DNA of 9,369 nt, taken from Chthoniobacter flavus. GTDB lineage: Bacteria > Verrucomicrobiota > Verrucomicrobiia > Chthoniobacterales > Terrimicrobiaceae. The DNA lies in NCBI GenBank assembly GCA_945903555.1, contig CAMDOJ010000063.1, positions 1 through 9,369 on the forward strand. Reading direction: 5' to 3'. Shown one piece after another: positions 1 through 6,476 of the stretch (position 1 is the stretch's first letter; each line of letters begins with the position of its first letter). The position numbers were made by a program, and so were the translations under genes. The notes beneath the pieces are model-generated. The model saw nothing but the letters and a program-made list of their open reading frames with translations. It did no database searches and was not told the DNA's origin.

Positions 1-345
1 TGGCACCCCGGCCCGTAGCAGATTCCTTCCCTCGATTGTATGAGTGACAGAGGAACGGAACTCATGTCGACCGGTCATGATAGCCGCACGGGTCGGAGAG
101 CAAGTCGGACTAGCAATAAAATCGGTGAATCGCACGCCACCCGCTGCGAGTGCATCGAGATTCGGAGTTTTAAGATGGGGATTGCCTTGAAAAGCCGCGT
201 CACCAAAACCTTGGTCATCGGTTAAAATCAGTAAAACATTCGGTTGCGACTGGCTTGCATCCGTGTCCGCAGGGCCTGCAAATAAATTCGGCATGAGTAG
301 CAGCACAAGGATACAACCCCAAGCCGTCGGCGTATGTGTTTTCAT
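1..345 (-). CDS. Sulfatase (formylglycine-dependent), N-terminal part, runs off the left edge
   Basis: This is the first 115 codons of a type I sulfatase, an enzyme that hydrolyses sulfate esters, often of algal or host polysaccharides in this bacterial group. Reading begins at an ATG (343-345) and stays open to base 1. Residues 1-23 look like a signal peptide: basic start, hydrophobic core LVLLLMPNLFA, then small residues, so export is expected. The mature part opens with PNVLLILTDDQGFGD (35-49), in which D43 and D44 are the usual metal ligands. The motif C82-S-P-T-R86 is the recognition site at which the cysteine is converted to formylglycine, and it is followed by the typical A-x-x-TGR (TGR at 91-93). 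The C-terminal half and substrate specificity lie outside the window. The gene follows the STAS gene after 77 bp on the same strand. No clear Shine-Dalgarno sequence is seen. The family is certain; the substrate is unknown. Confidence 0.95.
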   Translation of the reverse strand, partial: MKTHTPTAWGCILVLLLMPNLFAGPADTDASQSQPNVLLILTDDQGFGDAAFQGNPHLKTPNLDALAAGGVRFTDFIASPTCSPTRAAIMTGRHEFRSSVTHTIEGRNLLRAGVP

Positions 346-422
346 TATATTCGGAATTTATTAATGGTTTGAAGGGGCGTGACGGGGGGCTTTTTGTCAG
401 CTAGCAAAGACCGCTCGCCGCC
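346..422. other. Intergenic spacer between STAS gene and sulfatase
   Basis: This 77-bp stretch separates two minus-strand genes. It includes a G-run near 384-389 and an AT-rich part next to the sulfatase start. A TATAAT hexamer on the minus strand overlaps the sulfatase ATG itself, so it cannot serve that start. I see no convincing terminator hairpin, and no promoter with both boxes, so read-through from the STAS gene into the sulfatase is possible. Confidence 0.4.
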
Positions 423-926
423 TCAGGTGGCGTTATCGGTGATCTCTTGTCGCATGTATTCAATCACGTCCTGAAAGCGCACCGCATTGCGGGGGTCGGC
501 TTCAATAAGGGCTTCGTGAGCGATGAGGATGGCTGTTTTTTGTTCCTCCGGCGACGTTGACTGGGCACTCGCGACCTTCAATGCGCTCGGGGCACTCGCA
601 GCGGGCTCGGGCTCGACTTGAAAAAGGTGATCCAAACCGAGGCTCTCCAATAGCGAAAAATTTCTTTCATTCGCCCTCACCACACGCAGCTGTCCACTCT
701 GCACTTCGCGTAACTGGAAAGCCACGGAGGTCAGCATTCCCATAAACGTGGAATCCATTAACTCGCAGGAACCCAAATCCAAAACAAATTCCTGACGTCC
801 CGTCGCAATCATTCGGCCAACGAAATCCTTCACGCACTGGCTGTTCTCGAATGTGCCCCGTCCTTCCACTTTTATCCAAACAGTTTCCTTTGAACTACCA
901 ACGAGGATGGATGATACTTTACTCAC
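423..926 (-). CDS. STAS-domain protein, anti-sigma factor antagonist-like
   Basis: The 167-residue product carries a STAS domain at about residues 10-105. This fold is used by SpoIIAA/RsbV-type anti-anti-sigma factors to bind a kinase/anti-sigma partner in the cytoplasm. The diagnostic stretch is FVLDLGSCELMDSTFMGML (47-65): a beta strand ending in D50-L, then M57-D58-S59-T60 at the position of the phosphorylatable serine of SpoIIAA. A Pro/Ala/Ser-rich linker (about 105-125) leads to a helical tail with A-H-E-A-L-I-E-A-D and R-F-Q-D-V-I-E-Y-M. The start is a GTG; no ATG is available upstream in frame, and no Shine-Dalgarno sequence is seen. It lies 48 bp downstream of the lipoprotein gene. 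No HATPase anti-sigma kinase or PP2C phosphatase is encoded in the window, so its partner is elsewhere or unknown. Family assignment is firm; the exact signalling role is inferred. Confidence 0.85.
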   Translation of the reverse strand: MSKVSSILVGSSKETVWIKVEGRGTFENSQCVKDFVGRMIATGRQEFVLDLGSCELMDSTFMGMLTSVAFQLREVQSGQLRVVRANERNFSLLESLGLDHLFQVEPEPAASAPSALKVASAQSTSPEEQKTAILIAHEALIEADPRNAVRFQDVIEYMRQEITDNAT

Positions 927-935
927 AATGTCAGT

Positions 936-941
936 TTTATA
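936..941 (-). promoter_or_regulatory. -10-like hexamer before the STAS gene
   Basis: On the minus strand the hexamer TATAAA ends 9 nt before the GTG start of the STAS gene. A TTGACA (964-969) lies upstream, but 22 nt away, too far for a standard sigma-70 spacer. Transcription from such a -10 would begin within a few bases of the start codon, that is, nearly leaderless. Judged by eye only. Confidence 0.25.
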
Positions 942-962
942 GTTAGGATCGGAATAGCGGAA

Positions 963-973
963 TTGTCAAACGC
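963..973 (-). repeat. 11-bp box upstream of STAS gene, copy 1
   Basis: On the minus strand this reads GCGTTTGACAA. The same 11 bases occur at 1521-1531, upstream of the lipoprotein gene and in the same orientation. Each copy contains TTGACA, so it may be a shared -35 element or operator. A chance match is possible. Confidence 0.35.
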
Positions 974-974
974 A

Positions 975-1499
975 CTACTTCCATAGGAACGACTGGCCCA
1001 ACGCGACAATCTGACGATCCTTGATAAGGACAATTCTCCACGATGTAACGCAACCCGCCTCTAGATAGTCGTCCCCAGTCACCTCAAAGGTCGATTTATA
1101 GGTTCCGCAGACCTGAGAATACGAGCGCTCTTGGGCCATCACGAAGTTCCCAAGACCCGCTTGACGGTATTCCAAACGCATCGTGACATCCGATAGGATC
1201 GCGCTTTTCCAGTAAATCGTGTAGTAGTTGCCGTGGCGCCTAGAAACTTCAAGTTGATCAATCGCACCCCAAGTGCGGCGTAGGCGCTCAAACATGATCG
1301 ATTGGTTATCGGTGGCCGGCTCAATCACGGCTGGATCAAACGTCGAAAGAAGAATTTTTCCAATCTTGTAATTGTCATCGATAGCCAGAGGCAAAACATC
1401 GGCTTTATCCAAGCGAGCAGCGGGCCCCTCTTCACTCGTGACACACCCTGCAAGCAAAACGATCAGAAGAACACAGAGTGGCATAAAAAAACATTTCAT
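975..1499 (-). CDS. Small lipoprotein of unknown function
   Basis: The 174-residue product begins with a short lipoprotein signal peptide: M-K, a hydrophobic core (about 4-16) and the lipobox L16-A-G-C19. Cleavage before C19 would give a lipid-anchored envelope protein. No Asp follows the cysteine, so by the enterobacterial sorting rule it would go to the outer membrane. The mature part is soluble, without recognisable domains. It has beta-type segments such as NYYTIYWKSAILSDVTMRLEY (spanning about 91-111) and ends in RQIVALGQSFLWK, which gives the look of a single compact beta-rich domain. Three cysteines lie outside the lipobox: C3 and C9 in the signal, with later ones near CGTYKSTFEV and EAGCVTSW that could pair as a disulfide. 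It heads a probable leftward unit with the STAS gene and is divergent from the large transporter. I do not recognise the family. Confidence 0.8.
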   Translation of the reverse strand: MKCFFMPLCVLLIVLLAGCVTSEEGPAARLDKADVLPLAIDDNYKIGKILLSTFDPAVIEPATDNQSIMFERLRRTWGAIDQLEVSRRHGNYYTIYWKSAILSDVTMRLEYRQAGLGNFVMAQERSYSQVCGTYKSTFEVTGDDYLEAGCVTSWRIVLIKDRQIVALGQSFLWK

Positions 1500-1508
1500 G
1501 TGCCACAG

Positions 1509-1537
1509 ATCAAAGCGGGTTTGTCAAACGCTGTCAA
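1509..1537 (-). promoter_or_regulatory. Candidate sigma-70-type promoter of the lipoprotein gene
   Basis: On the minus strand a perfect TTGACA (1532-1537) and TTTGAT (1509-1514, 4 of 6 to TATAAT) are separated by exactly 17 bp. The -10 box ends only 9 nt before the ATG, so the transcript would have almost no 5' leader, in keeping with the absence of a Shine-Dalgarno sequence. Confidence 0.45.
1521..1531 (-). repeat. 11-bp box upstream of lipoprotein gene, copy 2
   Basis: This is identical to the box at 963-973. It sits between the -35 and -10 boxes of the candidate lipoprotein promoter, a position where a bound protein would block RNA polymerase. It also makes a tandem TTGACA with the -35 box at 1532-1537. 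Confidence 0.35.
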
Positions 1538-1565
1538 TTTCACGAAGATCACCCCAAGGAGCGCA

Positions 1566-1594
1566 TTGCATTGGAGCGCCTCCAAAGTTATCAT
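1566..1594 (+). promoter_or_regulatory. Candidate promoter of the TerB-ABC transporter gene
   Basis: TTGCAT (1566-1571, weak -35) and TATCAT (1589-1594, 5 of 6 to TATAAT) are 17 bp apart. Transcription would start near 1601, about 38 nt before the proposed ATG. The two divergent candidate promoters in this gap are back to back, with 28 bp between their -35 boxes. Confidence 0.35.
1571..1585. promoter_or_regulatory. Inverted repeat, candidate operator
   Basis: TTGGAG-CGC-CTCCAA is a perfect 6-bp inverted repeat with a 3-nt centre. It falls in the spacer between the candidate -35 and -10 boxes of the transporter gene, as repressor or activator sites often do. It could also be a small hairpin in DNA or a chance palindrome. 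Confidence 0.35.
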
Positions 1595-1638
1595 TCGTTG
1601 TAGTGGAACCTCTCAACAGTCCTGCCGCGCCCCATGGC

Positions 1639-4600
1639 ATGCAGAACCGCTTGGAACGCCTTGCCCGACTGGCTGCGCGCGTTCAAGCGGGAGGCAAGCA
1701 CGTGCTGCGACGCCTCCTGCGCAAGCCTCGAACGGTCACGGAGGCCCCGAACCTTCTGCCGACATTGATTCAGGTGCTGGCAGCTTTTTCGCGTGTCGAT
1801 GGCGAGTTGGTCGAGGAGGAGATCGATTCCAGCCTTGGATTCCTACGCTACGATTACCCAGATGCGCTTTACTCCGAACTGCGCGAACATTTCCGAAATG
1901 CCCTCGACCAGAGACAGGATCTGGACGCGATGGCTCAGAAACTCGCCGGCCAACTGAGTGACGAACGTAAGATTCTACTGGGCGTTCAACTCTACGATCT
2001 CATCGCCAGAGCTGGCTTAAAAAATGATGCTGTCGTGGCCTACTACGCCTTCATGTCTCGACTGGGAATGGCCACACAGGCGATCGATATCGTCTACCAA
2101 CTTAATGCCGATGACAAAACGGATGCGGCCATTTTCAGCGCTGGGACTTCCCCACTGGAATTGGTCAGCCTCGGTCACCCCGACCATGCCGACGTAGTCC
2201 TTGCAGACCTGCAACCGAACGAGAGGCTCAATGCCTACCGCTTTGGCAGCTTGGTCATCATCAAAAACCTCAGCGGCCGTGATCTGATCGTTCAGGGCCG
2301 CGTTTTGGGATCAGGCGGCTTCGCGAGACTTTACGCGGGTCAGCGCGTCCTTGTGGATGACCTAGTTCTCACCTACGCGGACCTCATCTTTTATTTCAAC
2401 GCTAAGAAAAACGTCACCCTGCCCGAGATTTTCGTAGCTGTGAACGACGAGGACGAGGTGACATTGGAAAAAAGTAAAACGCGTGATACCTGCCTGCAAG
2501 TTGCCTTCGGACTTCGTGTGCGCGTGAAGGCCCTCAAGGATGTCGACGCCGTCCTGAATGGCACTCGACTTCATGCCGGACGCGAAGTCATCGCCACCCT
2601 AGAAGACAAAATCATTTTCCACGATGATAGTAAACTCGACCTGGACTACCTACGTTTACGCGCCCGATCCTACGGAGGTCGATTTCAGCTCAGCCCTTCA
2701 AAAAGCGAGTATCTTGTGTCCAACAACCCCGGACTGCTCGAGGAAGACGATATTCTTCTCGCGCCTGGCCCGGGCGGCGACATCCTCCTGAAAATTTCCT
2801 GCGACTACGACAAAAAGACCGGTCAACTTGAAGTTTTGCAAGCGGATCGCCCCATCCTCGTTGGCAACGCCCCCGTGCGAAATACCGCCCAACTCGCCGA
2901 TGGCGACATGATCCGAGTGGATGTCGGACAAAGCCTGCGGTGCAACTTTTCCGAACGCCTCATTGAAGAGGAAAAAAATGTGATTCGCACACTGGATGTG
3001 CGCGATTTGGTTTGTCGTTTCGGTAACGGATCCGTGGCGATGGATGGCGTTTCCTTCGCCGTGGAACGCGGTGAAATGGTTTGCGTGATGGGCGCAAGTG
3101 GTTGCGGAAAAAGCACCCTCTTGAGAGCGCTCTCGGGTCAATTTTCCCCAACTCAGGGCGAAGTGCTTTTCAATAACCGTTCCCTCTACAAAAACTACGA
3201 ACCACTTCGGAAATACGTCACCTACATCCCCCAATACGACGCGTTCGACGAGCACCTCACCATTGAGGAAAACCTCGACTTTGCCGCCGCTATTCGGGCC
3301 CCACACCTCGGTCGCCGCGAGCGGATGAGACGCATCGACGGCAAGTTGGCGGAACTCGGCCTCAATGAACGCCGAGGCTTTGTGGTCGGACACACCGGAC
3401 GTAAAACCCTCAGCGGCGGCGAGCGCAAGCGACTTAATATCGGTCTCGATATGGTCAGCTCCGCCGACATCTTTCTTTTCGACGAGCCGACAAGCGGGCT
3501 CAGCTCAAAAGACTCCGAGCACATCATGGAAATCATCCGTGATATGGCTCACAATAAAATTGTCCTCGTCACAATTCATCAGCCCACATCGCGGATATTC
3601 CAGATGTTTCACAAGGCCATCGTTCTTGATCGCGGCGGCAAGTTGGTCTTCTTTGGAACGCCTCAGGAGACACTGAAATACTTCGCGGAAGCGGAAAGTC
3701 GACAGACCGCGGCAAAAGCCATTGGAGGCTGCGAGTCCTGCGGCACCACTCGCCCAGAGTTCATCTTTGATGTGCTAGAGTCCCCGCTTCGCGACCTCGG
3801 AGGTGACATTATTCTAGAGGAAAACAACCGCGGCCAACTCGTGCCCGCTCGCCGGTTTTCCCCTGATTACTGGCGCGACAAATACGAATCACACCGTCTA
3901 CTTAAGGATGTCCAGCATCCCTCTGCGCCCCGTGAACCTTCGCCGTCCGTTCCCAAGCCTAGACCCGGAAGCGACCACCTCAGACCCAAGGAACAGGCGC
4001 GCCAGTTCCTGACCCTGCTGAAACGCGCTTTTCTCAGCAAACTCCGGAACCGAGCAAACCTTCTCACAACCATCCTCGAAGCCCCATTGCTGGCTGTTCT
4101 CACAGGGATGGTATTGAGATACTCCGAAACGGACGTCTACGATTTCGCATCCGCCTTCCACATCCCTACCTACCTTTTTCTGACTTTAGTTGTGGCCATG
4201 TTTCTAGGACTGACGAACAGCGTGGACGACATCATTCACGATAGACCCGTGCTCATGCGGGAGAGAAATCTCAATGTGAACTTGGGCTTCTATGTTTTCG
4301 CCAAAGTTCTGACTCTCGCCTTCTTTGCACTCATCCAGTGCGCACTTTTCACTTGGATCGGCAATGCCTTCCTCTCTTTTCGGGATGGGTTCTGGATTGT
4401 TTTCATCGCGATGTTCCTTACTGCTGCAAGCGGTGCGGCGATAGGCCTGCTCATCTCCGCTCTCGTATCTGAAAGCAAGACTGGCATTCTCATTATACCT
4501 GTCGTGCTCATTCCGCAGATTATTCTCAGCGGCGCCTTGATCAAATACGAGGAGATGAACCGCAACCTCGATTTCATCTACACGATCCAGCAGTGGGTGC

Positions 4601-5199
4601 ACCGGCACCCAGATACCGCCATGCCGGCGCATAGCAATCTCAATGTCCCCCTCATTTGCGAAGTCATGCCGACCCGCTGGTCCTATGAGGCTCTCGTTTT
4701 TGCGCAGGCAAAACTCAACCCCCTCACCCGTCGTCAGGAAACTATCCAAACGATGATCCACGAGATCGTTCGCAAGAAAAACCCCACGGCCCCCCAAGAG
4801 GAACGCTTGGAAGATCTCAAGGATGCACTCGCTCTCCTGTCCGGTCTAGAAGCCTCGTCTCCGGGTAAAATGAACCGCGCATTTGGGTTGATCGATCGGG
4901 TCATTAACGGTGATCCATTCGACCGCTCGAAATTCAAAAAACTCGGTACCGGCTTCACTGCCGAACAATTGTATGTGAACCAGAAAGTCACCGACCTCAT
5001 CTCGAAGGCGGAGATGGAGCAAAGCGACTACCGCGAGGACCAGCACTTGAATGTCTTCTTCGGACCTGTGAAAGAATATCTGGGTCTGAGGGTTGGCATC
5101 CTGTGGTTCAATGTCAGCGTTCTCATCTTCTCGAGCCTCGCCCTATTCGGCACGCTCCACTTGATCCTGCGCAGACAAATCCGGATGCGCCTCTCGTAA
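1639..5199 (+). CDS. TerB / FHA-like / ABCG-type ATPase / ABC-2 permease fusion transporter
   Basis: This is a single-chain ABC half-transporter of about 1186 residues. Numbering is from the ATG at 1639, chosen because longer frames would run into the divergent lipoprotein gene; a GTG at 1603 is an alternative. Residues about 40-155 resemble TerB (helical, with S-R-V-D54-G-E-L-V-E-E-E). About 190-450 is beta-rich and FHA-like, with G-N-A-P-V-R then L-A-D-G-D-M-I-R-V (405-427); the phosphothreonine-binding Arg/Ser/His set is not evident. The ATPase (about 455-690) has Walker A GASGCGKST (485-493), signature LSGGE (591-595), Walker B IFLFDEP (611-617) and H-loop H647 in TIHQPTS, the ABCG/White-type pattern. 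C698-x-x-C701 lies in the linker. The ABC-2 membrane domain has TM1-5 at about 807-968 and TM6 at about 1152-1176, with a soluble segment of about 180 residues before TM6. It probably dimerises in the inner membrane. The substrate is unknown. Confidence 0.9.
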   Translation: MQNRLERLARLAARVQAGGKHVLRRLLRKPRTVTEAPNLLPTLIQVLAAFSRVDGELVEEEIDSSLGFLRYDYPDALYSELREHFRNALDQRQDLDAMAQKLAGQLSDERKILLGVQLYDLIARAGLKNDAVVAYYAFMSRLGMATQAIDIVYQLNADDKTDAAIFSAGTSPLELVSLGHPDHADVVLADLQPNERLNAYRFGSLVIIKNLSGRDLIVQGRVLGSGGFARLYAGQRVLVDDLVLTYADLIFYFNAKKNVTLPEIFVAVNDEDEVTLEKSKTRDTCLQVAFGLRVRVKALKDVDAVLNGTRLHAGREVIATLEDKIIFHDDSKLDLDYLRLRARSYGGRFQLSPSKSEYLVSNNPGLLEEDDILLAPGPGGDILLKISCDYDKKTGQLEVLQADRPILVGNAPVRNTAQLADGDMIRVDVGQSLRCNFSERLIEEEKNVIRTLDVRDLVCRFGNGSVAMDGVSFAVERGEMVCVMGASGCGKSTLLRALSGQFSPTQGEVLFNNRSLYKNYEPLRKYVTYIPQYDAFDEHLTIEENLDFAAAIRAPHLGRRERMRRIDGKLAELGLNERRGFVVGHTGRKTLSGGERKRLNIGLDMVSSADIFLFDEPTSGLSSKDSEHIMEIIRDMAHNKIVLVTIHQPTSRIFQMFHKAIVLDRGGKLVFFGTPQETLKYFAEAESRQTAAKAIGGCESCGTTRPEFIFDVLESPLRDLGGDIILEENNRGQLVPARRFSPDYWRDKYESHRLLKDVQHPSAPREPSPSVPKPRPGSDHLRPKEQARQFLTLLKRAFLSKLRNRANLLTTILEAPLLAVLTGMVLRYSETDVYDFASAFHIPTYLFLTLVVAMFLGLTNSVDDIIHDRPVLMRERNLNVNLGFYVFAKVLTLAFFALIQCALFTWIGNAFLSFRDGFWIVFIAMFLTAASGAAIGLLISALVSESKTGILIIPVVLIPQIILSGALIKYEEMNRNLDFIYTIQQWVHRHPDTAMPAHSNLNVPLICEVMPTRWSYEALVFAQAKLNPLTRRQETIQTMIHEIVRKKNPTAPQEERLEDLKDALALLSGLEASSPGKMNRAFGLIDRVINGDPFDRSKFKKLGTGFTAEQLYVNQKVTDLISKAEMEQSDYREDQHLNVFFGPVKEYLGLRVGILWFNVSVLIFSSLALFGTLHLILRRQIRMRLS

Positions 5200-5220
5200 C
5201 CTTCCTCAGCGTCGGCATTC
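5200..5220. other. Convergent 3' junction without visible terminator
   Basis: Only 21 bp separate the stops of the transporter and amidase genes. No GC-rich hairpin with a T-run is present on either strand in or near the gap, so the 3' ends of the two transcripts probably overlap or depend on Rho. Confidence 0.4.
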
Positions 5221-6429
5221 CTACCGGCCCGAGTAGTATTTCGAAAGCCCCGCCGCGACGGAGTCCGCATATTCCCGATAAATGCTAGGCTGCAACTGAC
5301 CACCGAAGGATTTGCGCCCAGCGTAGTCGCCCGCTTGGATACGCTTAAAAACGCTGCGGCTATTCATCACGTAGGGCTCGACATAGATCACGGGGCACTC
5401 GAACAATCGGTTCGCAAGCAGGTTGCGAGCCCATATGTAATCACTATTCCCGACACGAACAGCCGTGGGACCATGGTAAATGAATGGCGGTAACTTCGTG
5501 GCTGCGACCATGCTTTTGGTGAGGGCTTTCGTGGCCAATTTTTCCTCCAGATAGGTCCGATTAAGCAACTTGATGAGCATTTCGAATCGTTGATCTTCGT
5601 ATTCCAGTTCCTTGCGACTCCAAGCCCCGGTGAGGAGAAAGTGAAGGTGGTTTTTATCCACAAGCGATGGCTTGGCGGGATTCCCCCATCCCTCGGCATT
5701 GAAATGCAGGCACAATACGAGATCAGGCTTGATCCTCCCATTCACAATTTCTGCACGTTTGCGGATTTCGCTCGTACGATAAAAAAGCCGCTCGCTCTCG
5801 ATTTTGAGGGATTGCCGCGTCGCTTTTTCGCCTTTTTCCCGAAGTGAAGCGGCAGCGTTCTTGCGAAGTTGGGATGGACGCACCCCCGTTACCGGTTCCG
5901 CATTGGAGCGCGTGAGGCTCACCTCTGCTCCCATGGCCTCAAGGCGAGGAATCAGAAACTTGGCGACCTGCAACGTCATGTCTCCCTCAACAACAGGTTT
6001 GGATTTTCCGATTTGGAACCAACGTTCCTCGATTTTTGCCCACTTGCCGCCGATATGCCCAGGATCGATCGCGATCTTAACTCCGCTCAATGGTCGAGAT
6101 GTCACGGGCTTTATCTCGCTGCGCCGACGCCAATACTTGGGAACCGGGCGCGCTGACGCCGTAGTCGCGGCAAATTTCAGAACATACGGTGGCCGCCCTT
6201 CCGAAGTTCGGATTTTTGCCTCTTGGGAAGTGACATCGATCAGGCCTTTGGCGGCTGCGCTAGGTGCATAGATGCGGTTCAGGAGATCGCTGAACTCCTT
6301 GCGTGTGATTGTTTGCTGATACTTGTCGAGAACATGCCAATCAGGCTTCGGCGCGAGCGGAGTGAGCTTCGCTGTGGCCACCGAGAGGGAACCAAAAAAA
6401 AAGATCAGAAGAAAATGATATGTTCGCAC
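5221..6429 (-). CDS. N-acetylmuramoyl-L-alanine amidase (Amidase_3 family), periplasmic
   Basis: This Zn hydrolase cuts the amide bond between N-acetylmuramic acid and L-alanine of the peptidoglycan stem, in cell separation or wall turnover. The 402-residue product starts with a signal peptide (about 1-20, FLLIFFFGSLSVATA). An uncharacterised N-terminal region (21-110) precedes the catalytic domain, which begins at KIAIDPGH. Zn ligands are H125, E148 (VVEGDM) and H242 (LVLCLHFNAE); E351 in VIYVEPYVMNS is the likely catalytic glutamate. Between E148 and H242, residues about 182-222 form a charged helical insertion rich in Lys/Arg/Glu, where AmiC-type enzymes carry an autoinhibitory helix, so activation by a partner is possible. 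No SH3, LysM, SPOR or AMIN domain is recognised. The start is GTG; the overlapping ATG at 6431 is out of frame, and a stop lies a few codons upstream. It converges on the transporter gene with a 21-bp gap. Confidence 0.93.
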   Translation of the reverse strand: MRTYHFLLIFFFGSLSVATAKLTPLAPKPDWHVLDKYQQTITRKEFSDLLNRIYAPSAAAKGLIDVTSQEAKIRTSEGRPPYVLKFAATTASARPVPKYWRRRSEIKPVTSRPLSGVKIAIDPGHIGGKWAKIEERWFQIGKSKPVVEGDMTLQVAKFLIPRLEAMGAEVSLTRSNAEPVTGVRPSQLRKNAAASLREKGEKATRQSLKIESERLFYRTSEIRKRAEIVNGRIKPDLVLCLHFNAEGWGNPAKPSLVDKNHLHFLLTGAWSRKELEYEDQRFEMLIKLLNRTYLEEKLATKALTKSMVAATKLPPFIYHGPTAVRVGNSDYIWARNLLANRLFECPVIYVEPYVMNSRSVFKRIQAGDYAGRKSFGGQLQPSIYREYADSVAAGLSKYYSGR

Positions 6430-6462
6430 ATGGATTTTTTAAATGCGTTCGCGCCCAGTTGC

Positions 6463-6468
6463 TATAAA
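6463..6468 (+). promoter_or_regulatory. -10-like hexamer before the YmdB-family gene
   Basis: TATAAA ends 8 nt before the ATG at 6477. No matching -35 box is seen 16-18 bp upstream. AAGGA (6469-6473) follows, only 3 nt from the ATG, a tight fit for a ribosome-binding site. The site is either a -10 of a nearly leaderless transcript or simply AT-rich leader. The divergent amidase start is 47 bp away, with TTTAAA (6438-6443) at 8 nt from its GTG. Confidence 0.3.
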
Positions 6469-6476
6469 AAGGATCC

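Noticed and set aside
40..225. Plus-strand open frame at the left end
   Set aside because: It is antisense to the sulfatase, whose motifs (D-D-Q-G, C-S-P-T-R, T-G-R) are clear on the minus strand.
1372..1638. N-terminal extension of the transporter frame upstream to 1372
   Set aside because: It would overlap the lipoprotein gene and the divergent promoters. Its translation is Ser/Arg/Lys-rich with no domain, whereas the conserved TerB-like region begins well after the ATG at 1639.
2302..2335. G-S-G-G-F-A-R-L-Y in the transporter, resembling a protein-kinase glycine loop
   Set aside because: No Lys/Glu pair, H-R-D or D-F-G motif follows, and the surrounding sequence is short beta strands that fit the FHA-like region.
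2698..3393. Long open frame on the minus strand opposite the transporter ATPase (also 4204-4797)
   Set aside because: It lies wholly antisense to a conserved, motif-rich coding region. Its translation shows no recognisable domain, and such frames are expected in GC-rich genes.
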